Shown: positions 52,399 to 61,704 of the stretch, piece by piece
Numbering within the stretch: position 1 is the first letter of the stretch
Layout: each line of letters opens with the position of its first letter
Source of the DNA: Halostella salina
GTDB lineage: Archaea > Halobacteriota > Halobacteria > Halobacteriales > Natronoarchaeaceae
Direction: 5' to 3'
Length of the DNA: 64,000 nt
Assembly (NCBI RefSeq): GCF_003675855.1
Contig: NZ_RCIH01000001.1
Location: forward strand, 62,001-126,000
Notes under the pieces: generated by a model
The model's input: the letters and a program-made list of their open reading frames with translations, nothing else
What the model was told of the DNA's origin: nothing
Databases searched by the model: none
Made by a program: the position numbers and the translations under genes

Positions 52399-53079
52399 AT
52401 GGATTCCCCGTTCGCGGTCCTCCGGGTCGACCCGACCGCAGACGAGGAGGAGATCGAGCGAGCGTACCGTCGCCGGGTGCTGGAGACTCATCCGGACCAG
52501 AACGGGTCCACTCGCGAGTTCCGCCGCGTGCAGGCGGCCTACGAGGCGATCAAGTCCGAGCGCGGACTCCCCGGACGCACCCACGCCGGGAGCGACCCCG
52601 ACCCTGACCCCGACGCCGCCGACGCTGACGCCGACAGTCCGGACGGGCGCGAGAAGACCCGCGTCGAGTATCTGAACTACGAGGTGCTCGACGACTACGG
52701 TTGGTCGCTGGACGACGACGACCTGTTCGAGAAGGCGTCCGACGAGGGCCTCACGTCGTCGGCCGACTGCGGGCGCTTCCTCCACGACACGCCCGGGTCG
52801 CTCCTGCAGGGTGCCGAGGACTGCGGGTTCACCTGGCCGTACTCCTGTCGCGGCGGGGCCTGCGCCAACTGCGCCGTCGCGGTCACCGAGGGCGAACTGG
52901 AGATGCCGGTCGACCACATCCTCCCCGAGGAGCTGATGGACCAGGGGATCCGGCTCTCCTGTGTCGGCCAGCCCGTCACCGACGAGCTACAGGTCGTGTA
53001 CAACGTGAAACACCTCCCCGACCTGGACGACCTCCTGCTCCCGCCGCGCTCGTTCGACGGCGCGGCCGGCAGCGACTGA
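52399..53079 (+). CDS. J-domain fused to a 2Fe-2S ferredoxin
   Basis: 226 aa. Residues 3-60 are a J-domain with the diagnostic HPD motif (31-33) in LETHPDQNGS, as in DnaJ co-chaperones that stimulate Hsp70. An acidic, repeat-rich linker (about 65-85) follows. Residues about 95-200 are a haloarchaeal 2Fe-2S ferredoxin domain with Cys150, Cys155, Cys158 and Cys188 (CRGGACANCAV, SCVGQP). The combined protein could link iron-sulfur electron transfer or cluster assembly to DnaK. Start chosen with the TATA box at 52366. The MFS gene follows in the same direction after 98 bases. Confidence 0.9.
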   Translation: MDSPFAVLRVDPTADEEEIERAYRRRVLETHPDQNGSTREFRRVQAAYEAIKSERGLPGRTHAGSDPDPDPDAADADADSPDGREKTRVEYLNYEVLDDYGWSLDDDDLFEKASDEGLTSSADCGRFLHDTPGSLLQGAEDCGFTWPYSCRGGACANCAVAVTEGELEMPVDHILPEELMDQGIRLSCVGQPVTDELQVVYNVKHLPDLDDLLLPPRSFDGAAGSD

Positions 53080-53177
53080 TCCCGGCCGTCGCGGCGGCTG
53101 GCAGCCGGGTCGCCGGAAGCCGTCGCGGGTTGCCGCAAGCCGAACCCCGAAACGTCGGAGCCGAGACCGGTCAGGTA

Positions 53178-54347
53178 ATGGACCGACGCGGCTGGGAACT
53201 GCTGGGCGTGACGACGGCGGCCTTCTTCGTGACGATGGTCGCCCGGCTGTCGCTCTCGCCGCTCGTCCCCGACATCATGCTCGCCTTCGACGTGTCGAAA
53301 AGCGTCGTCGGGGTGGCGCTGTCGGGGATGTGGGCCGCCTACGCGCTGTTCCAGTTCCCCGGCGGCGTCCTCGCGGACCGCCTCGGCGAGCGCCGTGTCG
53401 TCCTGCTGGCGATGGCGGCGACCGGCGGCGCGTGTGTCGTCCTCGCGGCAGCGCCGACGTTCCCGCTGTTCGCCGCCTTCGCGGTCGTCCTCGGCGCGTC
53501 GGCGGGGCTGTACTTCACCGCCGGTACGTCGTTTCTCACGTCCCAGTTCGAGAACACGGGCCGCGCGCTCGGCGTCCACGAGATCGGCGCGTCGGGGGCG
53601 GGGCTGGTCGCCCCCGTCGCCAGCGCGTACGTCGCCGCACGGCTGGACTGGTGGGCCGGCCCGCTCGTCCCCGCGGCGATCGCCCTCGTCGTCCTCGTCC
53701 TGTTCGCGTGGTTGGTGCCCGAGACGCCGGCCTCCGCGCCCGACGTGACCCTGTCCGACCAGGTCGATGCCCGGCGGCTGCTCGACCTGCTCTCCCGGCC
53801 GAGCATCCTCTTCACGACCGTCGTCGCCATGGTGGGCTTCTTCACCTGGCAGTCCTTCGCCTCCTTCTTCCCGACGTTTCTGGAGGAGTACGCCGGACTC
53901 ACGACGGGCGAGGCGAGCCTCATCTTCGGCGTCGTGTTCGCGATCACCGTCGTCACCGCGCCCGGGCTCGGCTGGGCCTCGGACGCGACCGGCCGCGACG
54001 CCGCCATCGCCGCCTCGCTTGCCTCCGGCGTCGCCGGGTACGCGCTGTTCCTGTTCGTCGGTGGGCCGGTCGCGCTCGTCGCGGGAAGCGTCCTCGTCGC
54101 CCTCGGGCTCAGCTGGCCCGGCGTCGTCAACTCCCGGTTCATGGACCACCTCGCGCCCGACGAGCGCGGGACCGGGTTCGGACTCGTCCGGACGGTCGTG
54201 TTGCTCGTCAGTTCGCTCGGCAGCGGCGTGACGGGGACGCTGGCCGAGGAGGCGGGCTGGCTGGCGGCGTACGGCCTCGTCGCGACGCTGCTCGGGCTGG
54301 TCGTGGTTCTACTCGTCGGCAATCGTGCGCTCGGGATCGACGCGTAG
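53178..54347 (+). CDS. Major facilitator superfamily transporter (paralogue of the one at 20274)
   Basis: 389 aa, about 12 helices, with the loop GVLADRLGERRVVLLAM. The shared MFS signature and the FMDHLAPDERGTGFGLVRT stretch tie it to the transporter at 20274-21449. The substrate is unknown. It is rightward, and the stop is followed by the convergent PadR gene. Confidence 0.85.
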   Translation: MDRRGWELLGVTTAAFFVTMVARLSLSPLVPDIMLAFDVSKSVVGVALSGMWAAYALFQFPGGVLADRLGERRVVLLAMAATGGACVVLAAAPTFPLFAAFAVVLGASAGLYFTAGTSFLTSQFENTGRALGVHEIGASGAGLVAPVASAYVAARLDWWAGPLVPAAIALVVLVLFAWLVPETPASAPDVTLSDQVDARRLLDLLSRPSILFTTVVAMVGFFTWQSFASFFPTFLEEYAGLTTGEASLIFGVVFAITVVTAPGLGWASDATGRDAAIAASLASGVAGYALFLFVGGPVALVAGSVLVALGLSWPGVVNSRFMDHLAPDERGTGFGLVRTVVLLVSSLGSGVTGTLAEEAGWLAAYGLVATLLGLVVVLLVGNRALGIDA

Positions 54348-54393
54348 CGCGGCGGTGCGACTGCCGGGCGCTCGGACGGACAAACGGTCCGTC

Positions 54394-54687
54394 TCAGGCG
54401 GCCTCCAGCGTCTCCTCGTCGACGAACTGCGCCTCCCACTCCCGGCGGTCGGCGATCTCGCGACGGCCGCGGCTCGTGAGGCGGTACTCGTTCGTCCGGC
54501 GGTCCTTCTCGCTTTTCTCGACGAGCCCCTTCTCGACGAGCGTGTCGAGGTTCGGGTAGAGCCGCCCGTGGTGGATCTCCGCCTCGTAGTAGTCGTCCAG
54601 CACCTCCTTGATCGCGAGCCCGTGTGGTGCCTCTTGCCCGGCGACGGCGTACAGCAGGTCGCGCTGGAACCCGGTCAGGTCAAACAT
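54394..54687 (-). CDS. PadR-family transcription regulator
   Basis: 97 aa winged-helix regulator: FDLTGFQRDLLYAVAG, EVLDDYYEAEIHHGRLYPNLDTLVEKGLVEK, then RRTNEYRLTSRGR, all typical of PadR. Start at MFDLT (54687). It lies convergent with an MFS transporter, which could be a target but need not be. The ATGTTT..AAACAT palindrome at 54713-54730 may be its own operator. Confidence 0.85.
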   Translation of the reverse strand: MFDLTGFQRDLLYAVAGQEAPHGLAIKEVLDDYYEAEIHHGRLYPNLDTLVEKGLVEKSEKDRRTNEYRLTSRGRREIADRREWEAQFVDEETLEAA

Positions 54688-54712
54688 TGTGTCCCAATAT
54701 ATCGATAGTAAC

Positions 54713-54730
54713 ATGTTTGCACTTAAACAT
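54713..54730. promoter_or_regulatory. Palindromic operator candidate upstream of the PadR gene
   Basis: ATGTTT and AAACAT pair perfectly around six bases, located 26-43 bases upstream of the PadR start. TTTAAG inside it resembles a TATA box, so a bound repressor would block transcription. Confidence 0.45.
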
Positions 54731-54872
54731 CAGGGTGCGAACGACCCGCAACGGGGGCGACGCCCCGGCTCGCGGGGTCCACGGCGTTCCGCGATCGGTT
54801 GCCGACTCGAACCGCCGTGCCCGCGTTGTCACCTTCAGTACGCATAAACCCGCGGCGGCCCGACCGCCTCGT

Positions 54873-55652
54873 ATGACCGACGACATCGTCGTCTCGCGCG
54901 AGTGGCTCGCGGCCCACCGCGACGAGGTCCGGATCGTGGACGTCCGCGACGCCTGGGAGTACGACGGGATCGGCCACATCCCGGGAGCGGTCAACGTCCC
55001 GTTCGACCGGTTCCGGAGCGAGAGCGAGGAGACGGCGGGCATGCTCCCCGGCGCGGACGCGTTCGCCGACCTCATGAGCGAGGCCGGCATCGCCCCGGCC
55101 GACACCGTCGTCGCCTACGACGACACCCACGGCGTGTTCGCCGCGCGCTTTCTGGTCACCGCGCAGGTGTACGGCCACGACGACGTGCGACTGCTGGACG
55201 GCGACTACAGCGCGTGGAACCTGGAACACGCGACGACGACCGACGCGCCCGCGGTCGAGCCGACCGACTACGTCGCGGACCCGCCGGCGGACTCGATCCT
55301 CGTCGACCACGAGGCGGTCCGGGAAGCGATGGACGCCGACGCCGTCCTCGTCGACACCCGCGACGACTGGGAGTACGAGGAGGGCCACATCCCCGGCGCG
55401 GTCAATCTGGACTGGAAGGAGCTCGTCGACGACGAGACGCGCGGGCTGAAACCCCGCGAGGAACTGGAGACCGTTCTCGACTCGTACGGCATCACGCCGG
55501 ACCGGCGCGTCGTGCTGTACTGCAACACCGCCCGGCGGATCAGCCACACGTACGTCGTCCTGCGTCATCTGGGCTACGAGGACGTGGCGTTCTACGAGGG
55601 GAGCCTCACGGAGTGGACCGACGTTGGCGGCCCCGTCGAATCCGGGTCGTAG
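54873..55652 (+). CDS. Two-domain sulfurtransferase (rhodanese), second copy
   Basis: 259 aa. The C-terminal rhodanese domain has the active-site loop CNTARR (Cys217), unlike CRIGERS in the protein at 5058-5918, so substrate preference probably differs (thiosulfate against another sulfur donor). The N-terminal domain has AYDDTHGV in place of Cys. Typical flanks are present: IVDVRDAWEYDGIGHIPGAV and VDTRDDWEYEEGHIPGAV. Cytosolic. It is rightward, with the downstream arylsulfotransferase-like gene after 85 bases. Confidence 0.9.
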   Translation: MTDDIVVSREWLAAHRDEVRIVDVRDAWEYDGIGHIPGAVNVPFDRFRSESEETAGMLPGADAFADLMSEAGIAPADTVVAYDDTHGVFAARFLVTAQVYGHDDVRLLDGDYSAWNLEHATTTDAPAVEPTDYVADPPADSILVDHEAVREAMDADAVLVDTRDDWEYEEGHIPGAVNLDWKELVDDETRGLKPREELETVLDSYGITPDRRVVLYCNTARRISHTYVVLRHLGYEDVAFYEGSLTEWTDVGGPVESGS

Positions 55653-55737
55653 CCGGCCGACGCGGTCATCCTCCGTCGTGTTTGTGCGGACGAGGAAAAC
55701 AACCATATTTGTCGCCGCCCGTCGTTGGGACAGAGGG

Positions 55738-57123
55738 ATGACAGCGCGGAGTACCCTCCTCGACGCGCTCGGTGCCGTCCGCCGGCAGGTCACCCGTCAC
55801 CGACTTCGCGTCGCCTTCGCCGCGGTCGTCGCGCTGTGTGGCGGCGTCATCGGCTTCGCCGCCGTCACGGGGTCGACGACGGCCAACGCCGAAGCGGTCC
55901 CCGAGGCCCCGCCGACGGAGAACCACACGGTCGTCACCGAGTCGGCCCGGTACGGCACGATCATCGCGTACGCCCCCAACGGGAGCGTCGCCTACTACAA
56001 CAACAGCCACACGAAGTACTTCGACGTCGACCCCGTCGAGGGGCGGTCGATGACCGTCGAGTACACCGCCGTCGACACGCTGGTCACCGAGAGCGAGCGG
56101 TGTCGCGACCCGCCCTGTACCCGCAACGTCATCGAGCGGGTGAACATCTCCACCGGCGAGGTGACGGAGGTCGTCAGCCGCTTCGACTACCGGGAGATCG
56201 CGGGCGAGTGGCACGACCACGTCCGGGTCAACGAGACGCACGTTCTCGTCGCCGACATGGCCGACGACCGGGTGTTCATGCTCGACACCGCGAGCGGCGT
56301 CGTCGACTGGGCCTGGAACGCCCAGAGCGAGTTCCCCGTCGACGAGGGCGGCCACTACCCCGGCGACTGGACCCACCTGAACGACGTGAGCCTGCTCGAC
56401 GACGGCCGGGTGATGGTGAGCCTGCGCAACCAGGACCAGGTCGTGTTCATCGAGCCCGATGCGGGCCTGAACGAGTCGTGGACGCTCGGGAGCGAGGGGA
56501 ACCACTCCCGGCTGTACGAGCAGCACAACCCCGACTACATCCCCGAGGAGCGCGGCGGCCCGGCGGTCGTCGTCGCCGACTCGGAGAACGGGCGCGTCGT
56601 GGAGTACCAGCGCGAGGGCGACGGCTGGACCCGGACCTGGGAGTGGTCGGACGCCCGGCTGCAGTGGCCACGGGACGCCGACCGCCTGCCGAACGGGAAC
56701 ACCCTCATCACCGACACGAACGGCGGCCGCCTCGTCGAGGTGAACCCCGAGGGCGAGGTGGTCTGGGGGGTCGAACTCTCACATCCCTACGACGCCGAGC
56801 GCCTGGGGACGGGACCCGAGAGCGCGGGCGGTGAGAGCGCCGCGGCGCTCGGTCTCGAATCGCAGACGCGTGAGAGCGCCGGCGGACAGGGGTACGACTT
56901 CCGCGGGTTCGGTCCGGTGGTGCGCTTCCTCCGGGACGTGACCCCGCCGCGGGTCGTCAACGCCGTCATCTACGTCAGCCCGACGTGGCTCGGTCCGGCG
57001 GAGATCGGTCCCGCGGTGGTCGGGACGGTCGCCGCCGTCTCCTGGGGCGGGCTGGAGGGCTGGTGGTTCCTCCGGTCGCGGAACGTCGGTCTGCGGTCGC
57101 CGGTGTACCGGGAGGAGGAGTGA
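55738..57123 (+). CDS. Arylsulfotransferase (ASST)-like membrane protein
   Basis: 461 aa. An N-terminal helix (about 24-46), then a large extracytoplasmic region with beta-propeller repeats ([52 protein letters not shown]) as in the ASST family, and a second helix near the C-terminus. Conserved His pairs ([18 protein letters not shown]) could be catalytic, as ASST uses a histidine. It may transfer sulfate or act as an exported oxidoreductase-like propeller. The start at MTARSTLLD fits. Confidence 0.72.
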   Translation: MTARSTLLDALGAVRRQVTRHRLRVAFAAVVALCGGVIGFAAVTGSTTANAEAVPEAPPTENHTVVTESARYGTIIAYAPNGSVAYYNNSHTKYFDVDPVEGRSMTVEYTAVDTLVTESERCRDPPCTRNVIERVNISTGEVTEVVSRFDYREIAGEWHDHVRVNETHVLVADMADDRVFMLDTASGVVDWAWNAQSEFPVDEGGHYPGDWTHLNDVSLLDDGRVMVSLRNQDQVVFIEPDAGLNESWTLGSEGNHSRLYEQHNPDYIPEERGGPAVVVADSENGRVVEYQREGDGWTRTWEWSDARLQWPRDADRLPNGNTLITDTNGGRLVEVNPEGEVVWGVELSHPYDAERLGTGPESAGGESAAALGLESQTRESAGGQGYDFRGFGPVVRFLRDVTPPRVVNAVIYVSPTWLGPAEIGPAVVGTVAAVSWGGLEGWWFLRSRNVGLRSPVYREEE

Positions 57124-57148
57124 TCCGCGGGCCGCCGCGCGTTCGGCA

Positions 57149-57448
57149 CTACCCCGACAGCGCGTCGTACACTGGGTAGACCAGCGTCCACAGCGACGCG
57201 AACGCCGCCCCGACGATCACGACGGCCGCGAGAACGTCCGTGTCCGGCCGCGGTCCGGCGACGAGCGCCCACAGCGTGGCGACGGGGAGGACGACCGCCA
57301 CCGCGAGGCTCCCCAGTTCGACCGCCGCGAGCCGCGGGTTCGCGCGCAACTCCGCGAGGAGGCCGGCGTCCCCTCCGTCACCGTCGGCTCCGTCCGGGTC
57401 CACGGTCGCGTCGGCCGCCGCCCCGCCGTCCTCGGTCGCCTCGTCCAT
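57149..57448 (-). CDS. Small two-helix membrane protein with acidic N-terminus
   Basis: 99 aa: 30 acidic/glycine residues, then two membrane helices (about 45-67 and 72-92). No family recognised. It is convergent with the ASST-like gene and divergent from hisI. Confidence 0.6.
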   Translation of the reverse strand: MDEATEDGGAAADATVDPDGADGDGGDAGLLAELRANPRLAAVELGSLAVAVVLPVATLWALVAGPRPDTDVLAAVVIVGAAFASLWTLVYPVYDALSG

Positions 57449-57535
57449 GCGACGGCCTGTGTCCCCGACGCACAAAACGCTCCCGGGGGCGCCCCGAGGG
57501 AAAGACCTACCTGCGACACGAGCGTTCCCTCGGGC

Positions 57536-57910
57536 ATGACCGAGGCCACCGCGGTGGATCTCGACTTCGGCGACGACGGCCTGATCCCCGCCGTCGCGCA
57601 GGACGCCGACTCCGGCGAGGTGCTGATGCTCGCCTACGTCTCCCGGGAGGCGTTCGAACGCACCCGCGAGACGGGGCGGGCACACTACTACTCGCGGAGC
57701 CGGGACGAACTCTGGGAGAAGGGTGCGACCAGCGGCAACGTCCAGACGGTCGAGGAGGTGCGCGTCGACTGCGACGGCGACAGCCTGCTCTACGTCGTCG
57801 ACCAGGAGGGCGGTGCCTGCCACACCGGCTACGAGTCGTGTTTCCACCGGACGGCCGACGGCGAGGTCGTCGGCGAACGGGTGTTCGACCCGGACGAAGC
57901 GTATGAGTGA
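57536..57910 (+). CDS. hisI: Phosphoribosyl-AMP cyclohydrolase
   Basis: 124 aa, zinc-dependent enzyme that opens the purine ring of PR-AMP in histidine biosynthesis. The motifs [37 protein letters not shown] and the metal-binding D-x-D-x-D (VDCDGDSL) with CHTGYESCF are all present. Start ATG at 57536. The following gene overlaps its stop by eight bases. No other his gene is in this window. Confidence 0.95.
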   Translation: MTEATAVDLDFGDDGLIPAVAQDADSGEVLMLAYVSREAFERTRETGRAHYYSRSRDELWEKGATSGNVQTVEEVRVDCDGDSLLYVVDQEGGACHTGYESCFHRTADGEVVGERVFDPDEAYE

Positions 57911-59015
57911 CCGCGCGGCCGAACTGGCGGAGGCCGACGAGGCGGTCCACGAGGCCGAGGCGGCCGTCGTGGAGGTCGGCACCGACGCCGTCGAGACGGT
58001 CGCCGACGCCCACGGCGAGCTGACCGACCTGCTGGAGCGCTACGAGGACAGCGCCACCGGCACCGGCGATTTCAAGGCGTACGTCGAGTTCCAGGACGCC
58101 GTCGCCGAACTCGTCGAGGGGCTGCCCGACGACCTGCCGAACCGCGACGCCTTCGAGTCGGCGCTGGAGATCCTCGACCAGCGCCGCCTGAGCGAGGACG
58201 ACTTCGCCGCCGCCCGCGAGGCGCTCGCCCCCGCGGCCGAGACGGCGCGCCTGCTCGACGAGCGCGACCGCGCCGTCGCCGAATACCGCGAGGCGCGCAA
58301 GGCCGCCGCCCGCCGGAAGCGGACCGTCGAGGAGCGGATCGAGGAACTCGAACGGCTGGTCGAACTCGGCGACGCCGACCTCGACGCCCCCGTCGAGCGC
58401 CTGCGGGAGCCGGTCGAGGCGTACGACGACGCCGTCCGCGAGGCGTTCCGCGAGTTCCGGAGCGAGGAGAGCGCCCGCGAGGTGCTCGAACTGGCCGTCG
58501 CCGCCGAGCGCTACCCCCTGGTCGACCTGGACGCGCCGCCCGAGGACCTGCTCGCCTACGTCCGCGAGTCGCCCGCCGGCGAGGAACCGGTGCCGACGCT
58601 GCTCGACTACGCTGACTACTCGCGGTCGAAGCTCGACCACTACGTCGACGACGCGGCCGAGCTGAAACGGCGGGTGGCGACCCGGGAGACGTACCTCGAA
58701 CGGTTCGACGCCGAGCCCTTTACCGTCGGGTGGCCGCCGCCCGAGGCCGACGACCTCTGGTGGCGCTCGCGGGAGCTGATCTCGCTCGTCTCCCGCTTTG
58801 CGCCCGAGGCCGTGGTCGCGAAGCTCCGCGAGGTGCGGGCGCTGACCCGCGAGGACGACTACGAGCGCCTGCGGACCGCCGCGGTCGCCAGGGACCAACT
58901 CGGTCCCGACGAGCGCGAGCGCCTCGCGGAGGGCGACGTGGCGGCCGAACTCGACGAACTGCGGGCCGAGCGCGACGCGCTGGACGAGGCGCTGACCGAG
59001 TACCCGGACCGGTGA
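57903..59015 (+). CDS. Helical acidic haloarchaeal protein of unknown function (DUF7118-like)
   Basis: 370 aa, almost entirely helical and coiled-coil-forming by composition, rich in Glu, Ala, Arg and Asp. I do not recognise a catalytic domain. It occurs in haloarchaeal genomes as a conserved hypothetical family. The start ATG at 57903 lies within the end of hisI (overlap of eight bases), suggesting co-translation with it. A structural or chaperone-like role is only a guess. Confidence 0.68.
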   Translation: MSDRAAELAEADEAVHEAEAAVVEVGTDAVETVADAHGELTDLLERYEDSATGTGDFKAYVEFQDAVAELVEGLPDDLPNRDAFESALEILDQRRLSEDDFAAAREALAPAAETARLLDERDRAVAEYREARKAAARRKRTVEERIEELERLVELGDADLDAPVERLREPVEAYDDAVREAFREFRSEESAREVLELAVAAERYPLVDLDAPPEDLLAYVRESPAGEEPVPTLLDYADYSRSKLDHYVDDAAELKRRVATRETYLERFDAEPFTVGWPPPEADDLWWRSRELISLVSRFAPEAVVAKLREVRALTREDDYERLRTAAVARDQLGPDERERLAEGDVAAELDELRAERDALDEALTEYPDR

Positions 59016-59048
59016 GAAACGGCGGCCTGTGGCGATCCCTCCCCCCGT

Positions 59049-60413
59049 TCAGACCCCGGTTTTCGCGTCCTCCAGCCGCTCGGCCATCCCGTCGGCGAGC
59101 TTCGCCGCGCGGCGCTGGTCGCGGGCCTCCGCGTAGATGCGGACGAGCGGCTCGGTGCCGCTGGGTCGGGCGAGCACCCAGGCGTCGCCGTAGTCCAGCC
59201 GGTAGCCGTCGGTGGCGTTGAGTTCGGCGTCGGCGTCGGCGGCGCGGGCCTCGGCGGCCGACAGCATCGCCCGGCGCTCGGCGTCGCCGTCGTACTCGAT
59301 GTTCCGGCGGACGTTGTAGTAGTCGTCGTACGGCGCGACGACCTCGCTGGCGGGGCGGTCGGCGATCAGTTCGAGGAACCGGGCGGCGATGTACGCGCCG
59401 TCGCGGGCGAGCCGGTAGTTCGGGAAGAAGACGCCGCCGTTGCCCTCGCCGGCGACCGGGACCGACGCGCCCTCGGCGCGAAGCTCGCGGATCCGGGAGA
59501 TGATGTTCGTGCTGCCGATGGGGGTGAGTTCGAGCGACGCGCCGGCGGCCTCGACCACGTCGACGAGGCGCTGGGAGACGTTGACCGCGGAGACGGTCGT
59601 GTCGCCGGCCTCCAGTTCGGCGGCGGCCAGCGCGGCGAAGGTGGCGTCGCCCTCGATGTACTCGCCGCGTTCGTCGTAGAAGATGGCGCGGTCGGCGTCG
59701 CCGTCGTGGGCGACGCCCAGGTCGGCGTCCGTCGCGGCGACCAGCCGGCCGAGGTCCCCGAGGTTCTCGGGGATCGGCTCGGGGTCGCGTCCCGGGAAGT
59801 GGCCGTCCGGCTGGGCGTTGACGGTGACGACGCGACAGCCCAGCTCCCGGAAGAACTCGGGGTTCGTGAGCGCGCCGGCCCCGTGGCCCGGGTCGACGGC
59901 CACGGTGAGGTCGGCGTCGGCGATCCGCTCGCCGTCGACGGCGGCGTGGAGCGCCTCCGTGTAGCGCCGGCGCGCGCCCTCGACCCGGCGGGCGTCGCCG
60001 GTCGCGTGCCACGGCACCGTCTCGGTGCGCTCGGCCAGCAGCGTCTCCTCGACGCGCTCCAGTTCGCCGACCGACAGCTCGACGCCGTCGGCCCCGAACA
60101 GCTTCATCCCGTTGAACTCCGGCGGGTTGTGCGACGCGGTGATCATCAGCGCCGGCACGCCCTCGCTCTCGGCGTAGGCCTGCAGCCCCGGCGTCGGGAC
60201 GACGCCGAGCCGGTCGACGTCCGCGCCGACGCTCGCCAGACCGCTCGCGGCGGCGTCGGCGAGCATCCGGCCCGTCTTCCGCGTGTCCCGTCCCACCGCG
60301 ACCCTGTCGGCCCGCCAGACCGTTCCCGCCGCCGTCGCCACCCGCAGGAGGAACTCGGGTGTCACCGTCTCGTTGACGACCCCCCGCGTTCCGCTCGACC
60401 CGAACACTTCCAT
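59049..60413 (-). CDS. glmM: Phosphoglucosamine/phosphomannomutase family enzyme
   Basis: 454 aa. The active-site serine is Ser94 in TASHNPPEFNG; the metal loop is AHDGDADRA; the sugar-binding loop is GEGNGG; the phosphate loop is RPSGTEPLVRIYAEA. All are alpha-D-phosphohexomutase marks, and the similarity is strongest to archaeal GlmM (UDP-GlcNAc precursor synthesis). ManB-type phosphomannomutase remains possible. Its substrate feeds surface glycan or S-layer glycosylation. It is convergent with the coiled-coil gene. Confidence 0.9.
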   Translation of the reverse strand: MEVFGSSGTRGVVNETVTPEFLLRVATAAGTVWRADRVAVGRDTRKTGRMLADAAASGLASVGADVDRLGVVPTPGLQAYAESEGVPALMITASHNPPEFNGMKLFGADGVELSVGELERVEETLLAERTETVPWHATGDARRVEGARRRYTEALHAAVDGERIADADLTVAVDPGHGAGALTNPEFFRELGCRVVTVNAQPDGHFPGRDPEPIPENLGDLGRLVAATDADLGVAHDGDADRAIFYDERGEYIEGDATFAALAAAELEAGDTTVSAVNVSQRLVDVVEAAGASLELTPIGSTNIISRIRELRAEGASVPVAGEGNGGVFFPNYRLARDGAYIAARFLELIADRPASEVVAPYDDYYNVRRNIEYDGDAERRAMLSAAEARAADADAELNATDGYRLDYGDAWVLARPSGTEPLVRIYAEARDQRRAAKLADGMAERLEDAKTGV

Positions 60414-60528
60414 TATCTACGCTTCCGGATGCGTCCCTCAAAGTGGTTCCGAAGCGAGGGCGGACGCGCCGCCCCGCGCCCGGGACGAGGGCGGAACGCT
60501 TTCCGTGGTGGCCCCCGACGCCCCCGGC

Positions 60529-61338
60529 ATGGTCAGCATCGACGAGAAGCGGGTGTACGGGGACCGGGCGGGCGAGACGACGGCGTACGTCGCCAGCGGG
60601 CAGGGCGTCGCCGCCGTCTCCGTCTCCGACGACCGCGTCGGGGAGTACGGCATCGACCACGCCTGCACCGCCCTCGACATCGCGGCCGCCGACGGGCAAC
60701 TGGCCGCCGCGACGCCGACCGACGTGCTCGTGAAGGACGGCGAGTCGTACGACCAACTCGGCTTCGGCCCGGCCGTCGCGGTCGGCTTCGACGGCGACGC
60801 GCTCGTGGCGGTCGGCCCGGACTGGTCGGTCGCCCGCACGACGGAGGCCGGCGAGTGGGAGTCGGTCGGTGCGGTCGACAGCCCCGTCCGCGCCGTCGAC
60901 GGCGACCTGGTCGCCGCCGAGGACGGCGTGTACCGTGTGCGTGACGGCGGGATCGACCACGTCGGACTGGACGACGCCCGCGACGTGTCGACCCCGGGTA
61001 CGCCGCTCGCCGGCACGGGCGACGGACTCTACCGGCTCGGTGCCGGCTGGATGTCACAGGTCGACGGCGAGTTCCGGCTGGTCGCCGCGGCACGGGACGC
61101 GTCGCCCGGCGAACTCGGCCGCGCCCACGCGGTGACCCGGGACCACCTGTACGCACACGCCGACGGCGAGTGGACGGTCGTCGACGTGCCGGCGGACGAC
61201 CCCGTCGCCGGCGTGGGCTACGGACCTGACGCGACCTACGCCATCGCGACGGACGGCACCTTCCTCGCGGACGCGGGCGACGGCTGGCGGACCCAGCCGC
61301 TCGGCCTGACGGAGATCGGCGGCGTCGCGGTGCCGTAG
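60529..61338 (+). CDS. Beta-propeller-like haloarchaeal protein (HVO_0234-type)
   Basis: 269 aa with repeating short beta-strand segments (YVASGQGVAAVSVSDDRVGEY, DGQLAAATPTDVLV, GFDGDALVAVGPDWSVA), consistent with a propeller, and no membrane or signal segment. It resembles the haloarchaeal HVO_0234 family whose function is unknown. It starts at ATG 60529, 115 bases from the glmM start on the other strand. Confidence 0.7.
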   Translation: MVSIDEKRVYGDRAGETTAYVASGQGVAAVSVSDDRVGEYGIDHACTALDIAAADGQLAAATPTDVLVKDGESYDQLGFGPAVAVGFDGDALVAVGPDWSVARTTEAGEWESVGAVDSPVRAVDGDLVAAEDGVYRVRDGGIDHVGLDDARDVSTPGTPLAGTGDGLYRLGAGWMSQVDGEFRLVAAARDASPGELGRAHAVTRDHLYAHADGEWTVVDVPADDPVAGVGYGPDATYAIATDGTFLADAGDGWRTQPLGLTEIGGVAVP

Positions 61339-61380
61339 CGGCGGCTCCGCGGTGGCTCCGTCGCGGCCGAGAACCCCGGA

Positions 61381-61623
61381 TTACTTCAGCTGTATCTCCC
61401 CTTCCCCGCAGACGACGACCGTGTGCCCGTGATACTCGAACCCGACCGACACTGACGTGTCGGCGGAGTCGAGCAGTCGTTCCAGCAGGTCCGCGTCGAG
61501 TACCTCCGCAAGCGGCGGTAACGCCATCGGGTCCACCCCGTCCGCCTCCGCGACCCGTTCGGCGATCCTGACGACCAGGTCGTCGCCGTCGGCTGTTTCG
61601 TTCGGGGATTGTAAACAGTTCAT
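61381..61623 (-). CDS. HalOD1 domain protein, second copy
   Basis: 80 aa stand-alone HalOD1: LPPLAEVLDADLLERLLD and FEYHGHTVVVCGEG. Clearly related to the protein at 6260-6535. Function unknown, probably signalling. The ATG at 61623 gives MNCLQSPNET; another ATG slightly upstream is in a different frame. Confidence 0.8.
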   Translation of the reverse strand: MNCLQSPNETADGDDLVVRIAERVAEADGVDPMALPPLAEVLDADLLERLLDSADTSVSVGFEYHGHTVVVCGEGEIQLK

Positions 61624-61704
61624 AAAACGGGTTCATGGTAATTGCTGATAAAGCTGCTGGCCAATCGTTTCGGTACACCGATCCCGTTTACAACCGGCCC
61701 CCGC

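Noticed and set aside
61624-61704. A longer start for the HalOD1 protein near 61637
   Set aside because: That ATG is in a different frame and leads to arginine-rich shadow sequence.
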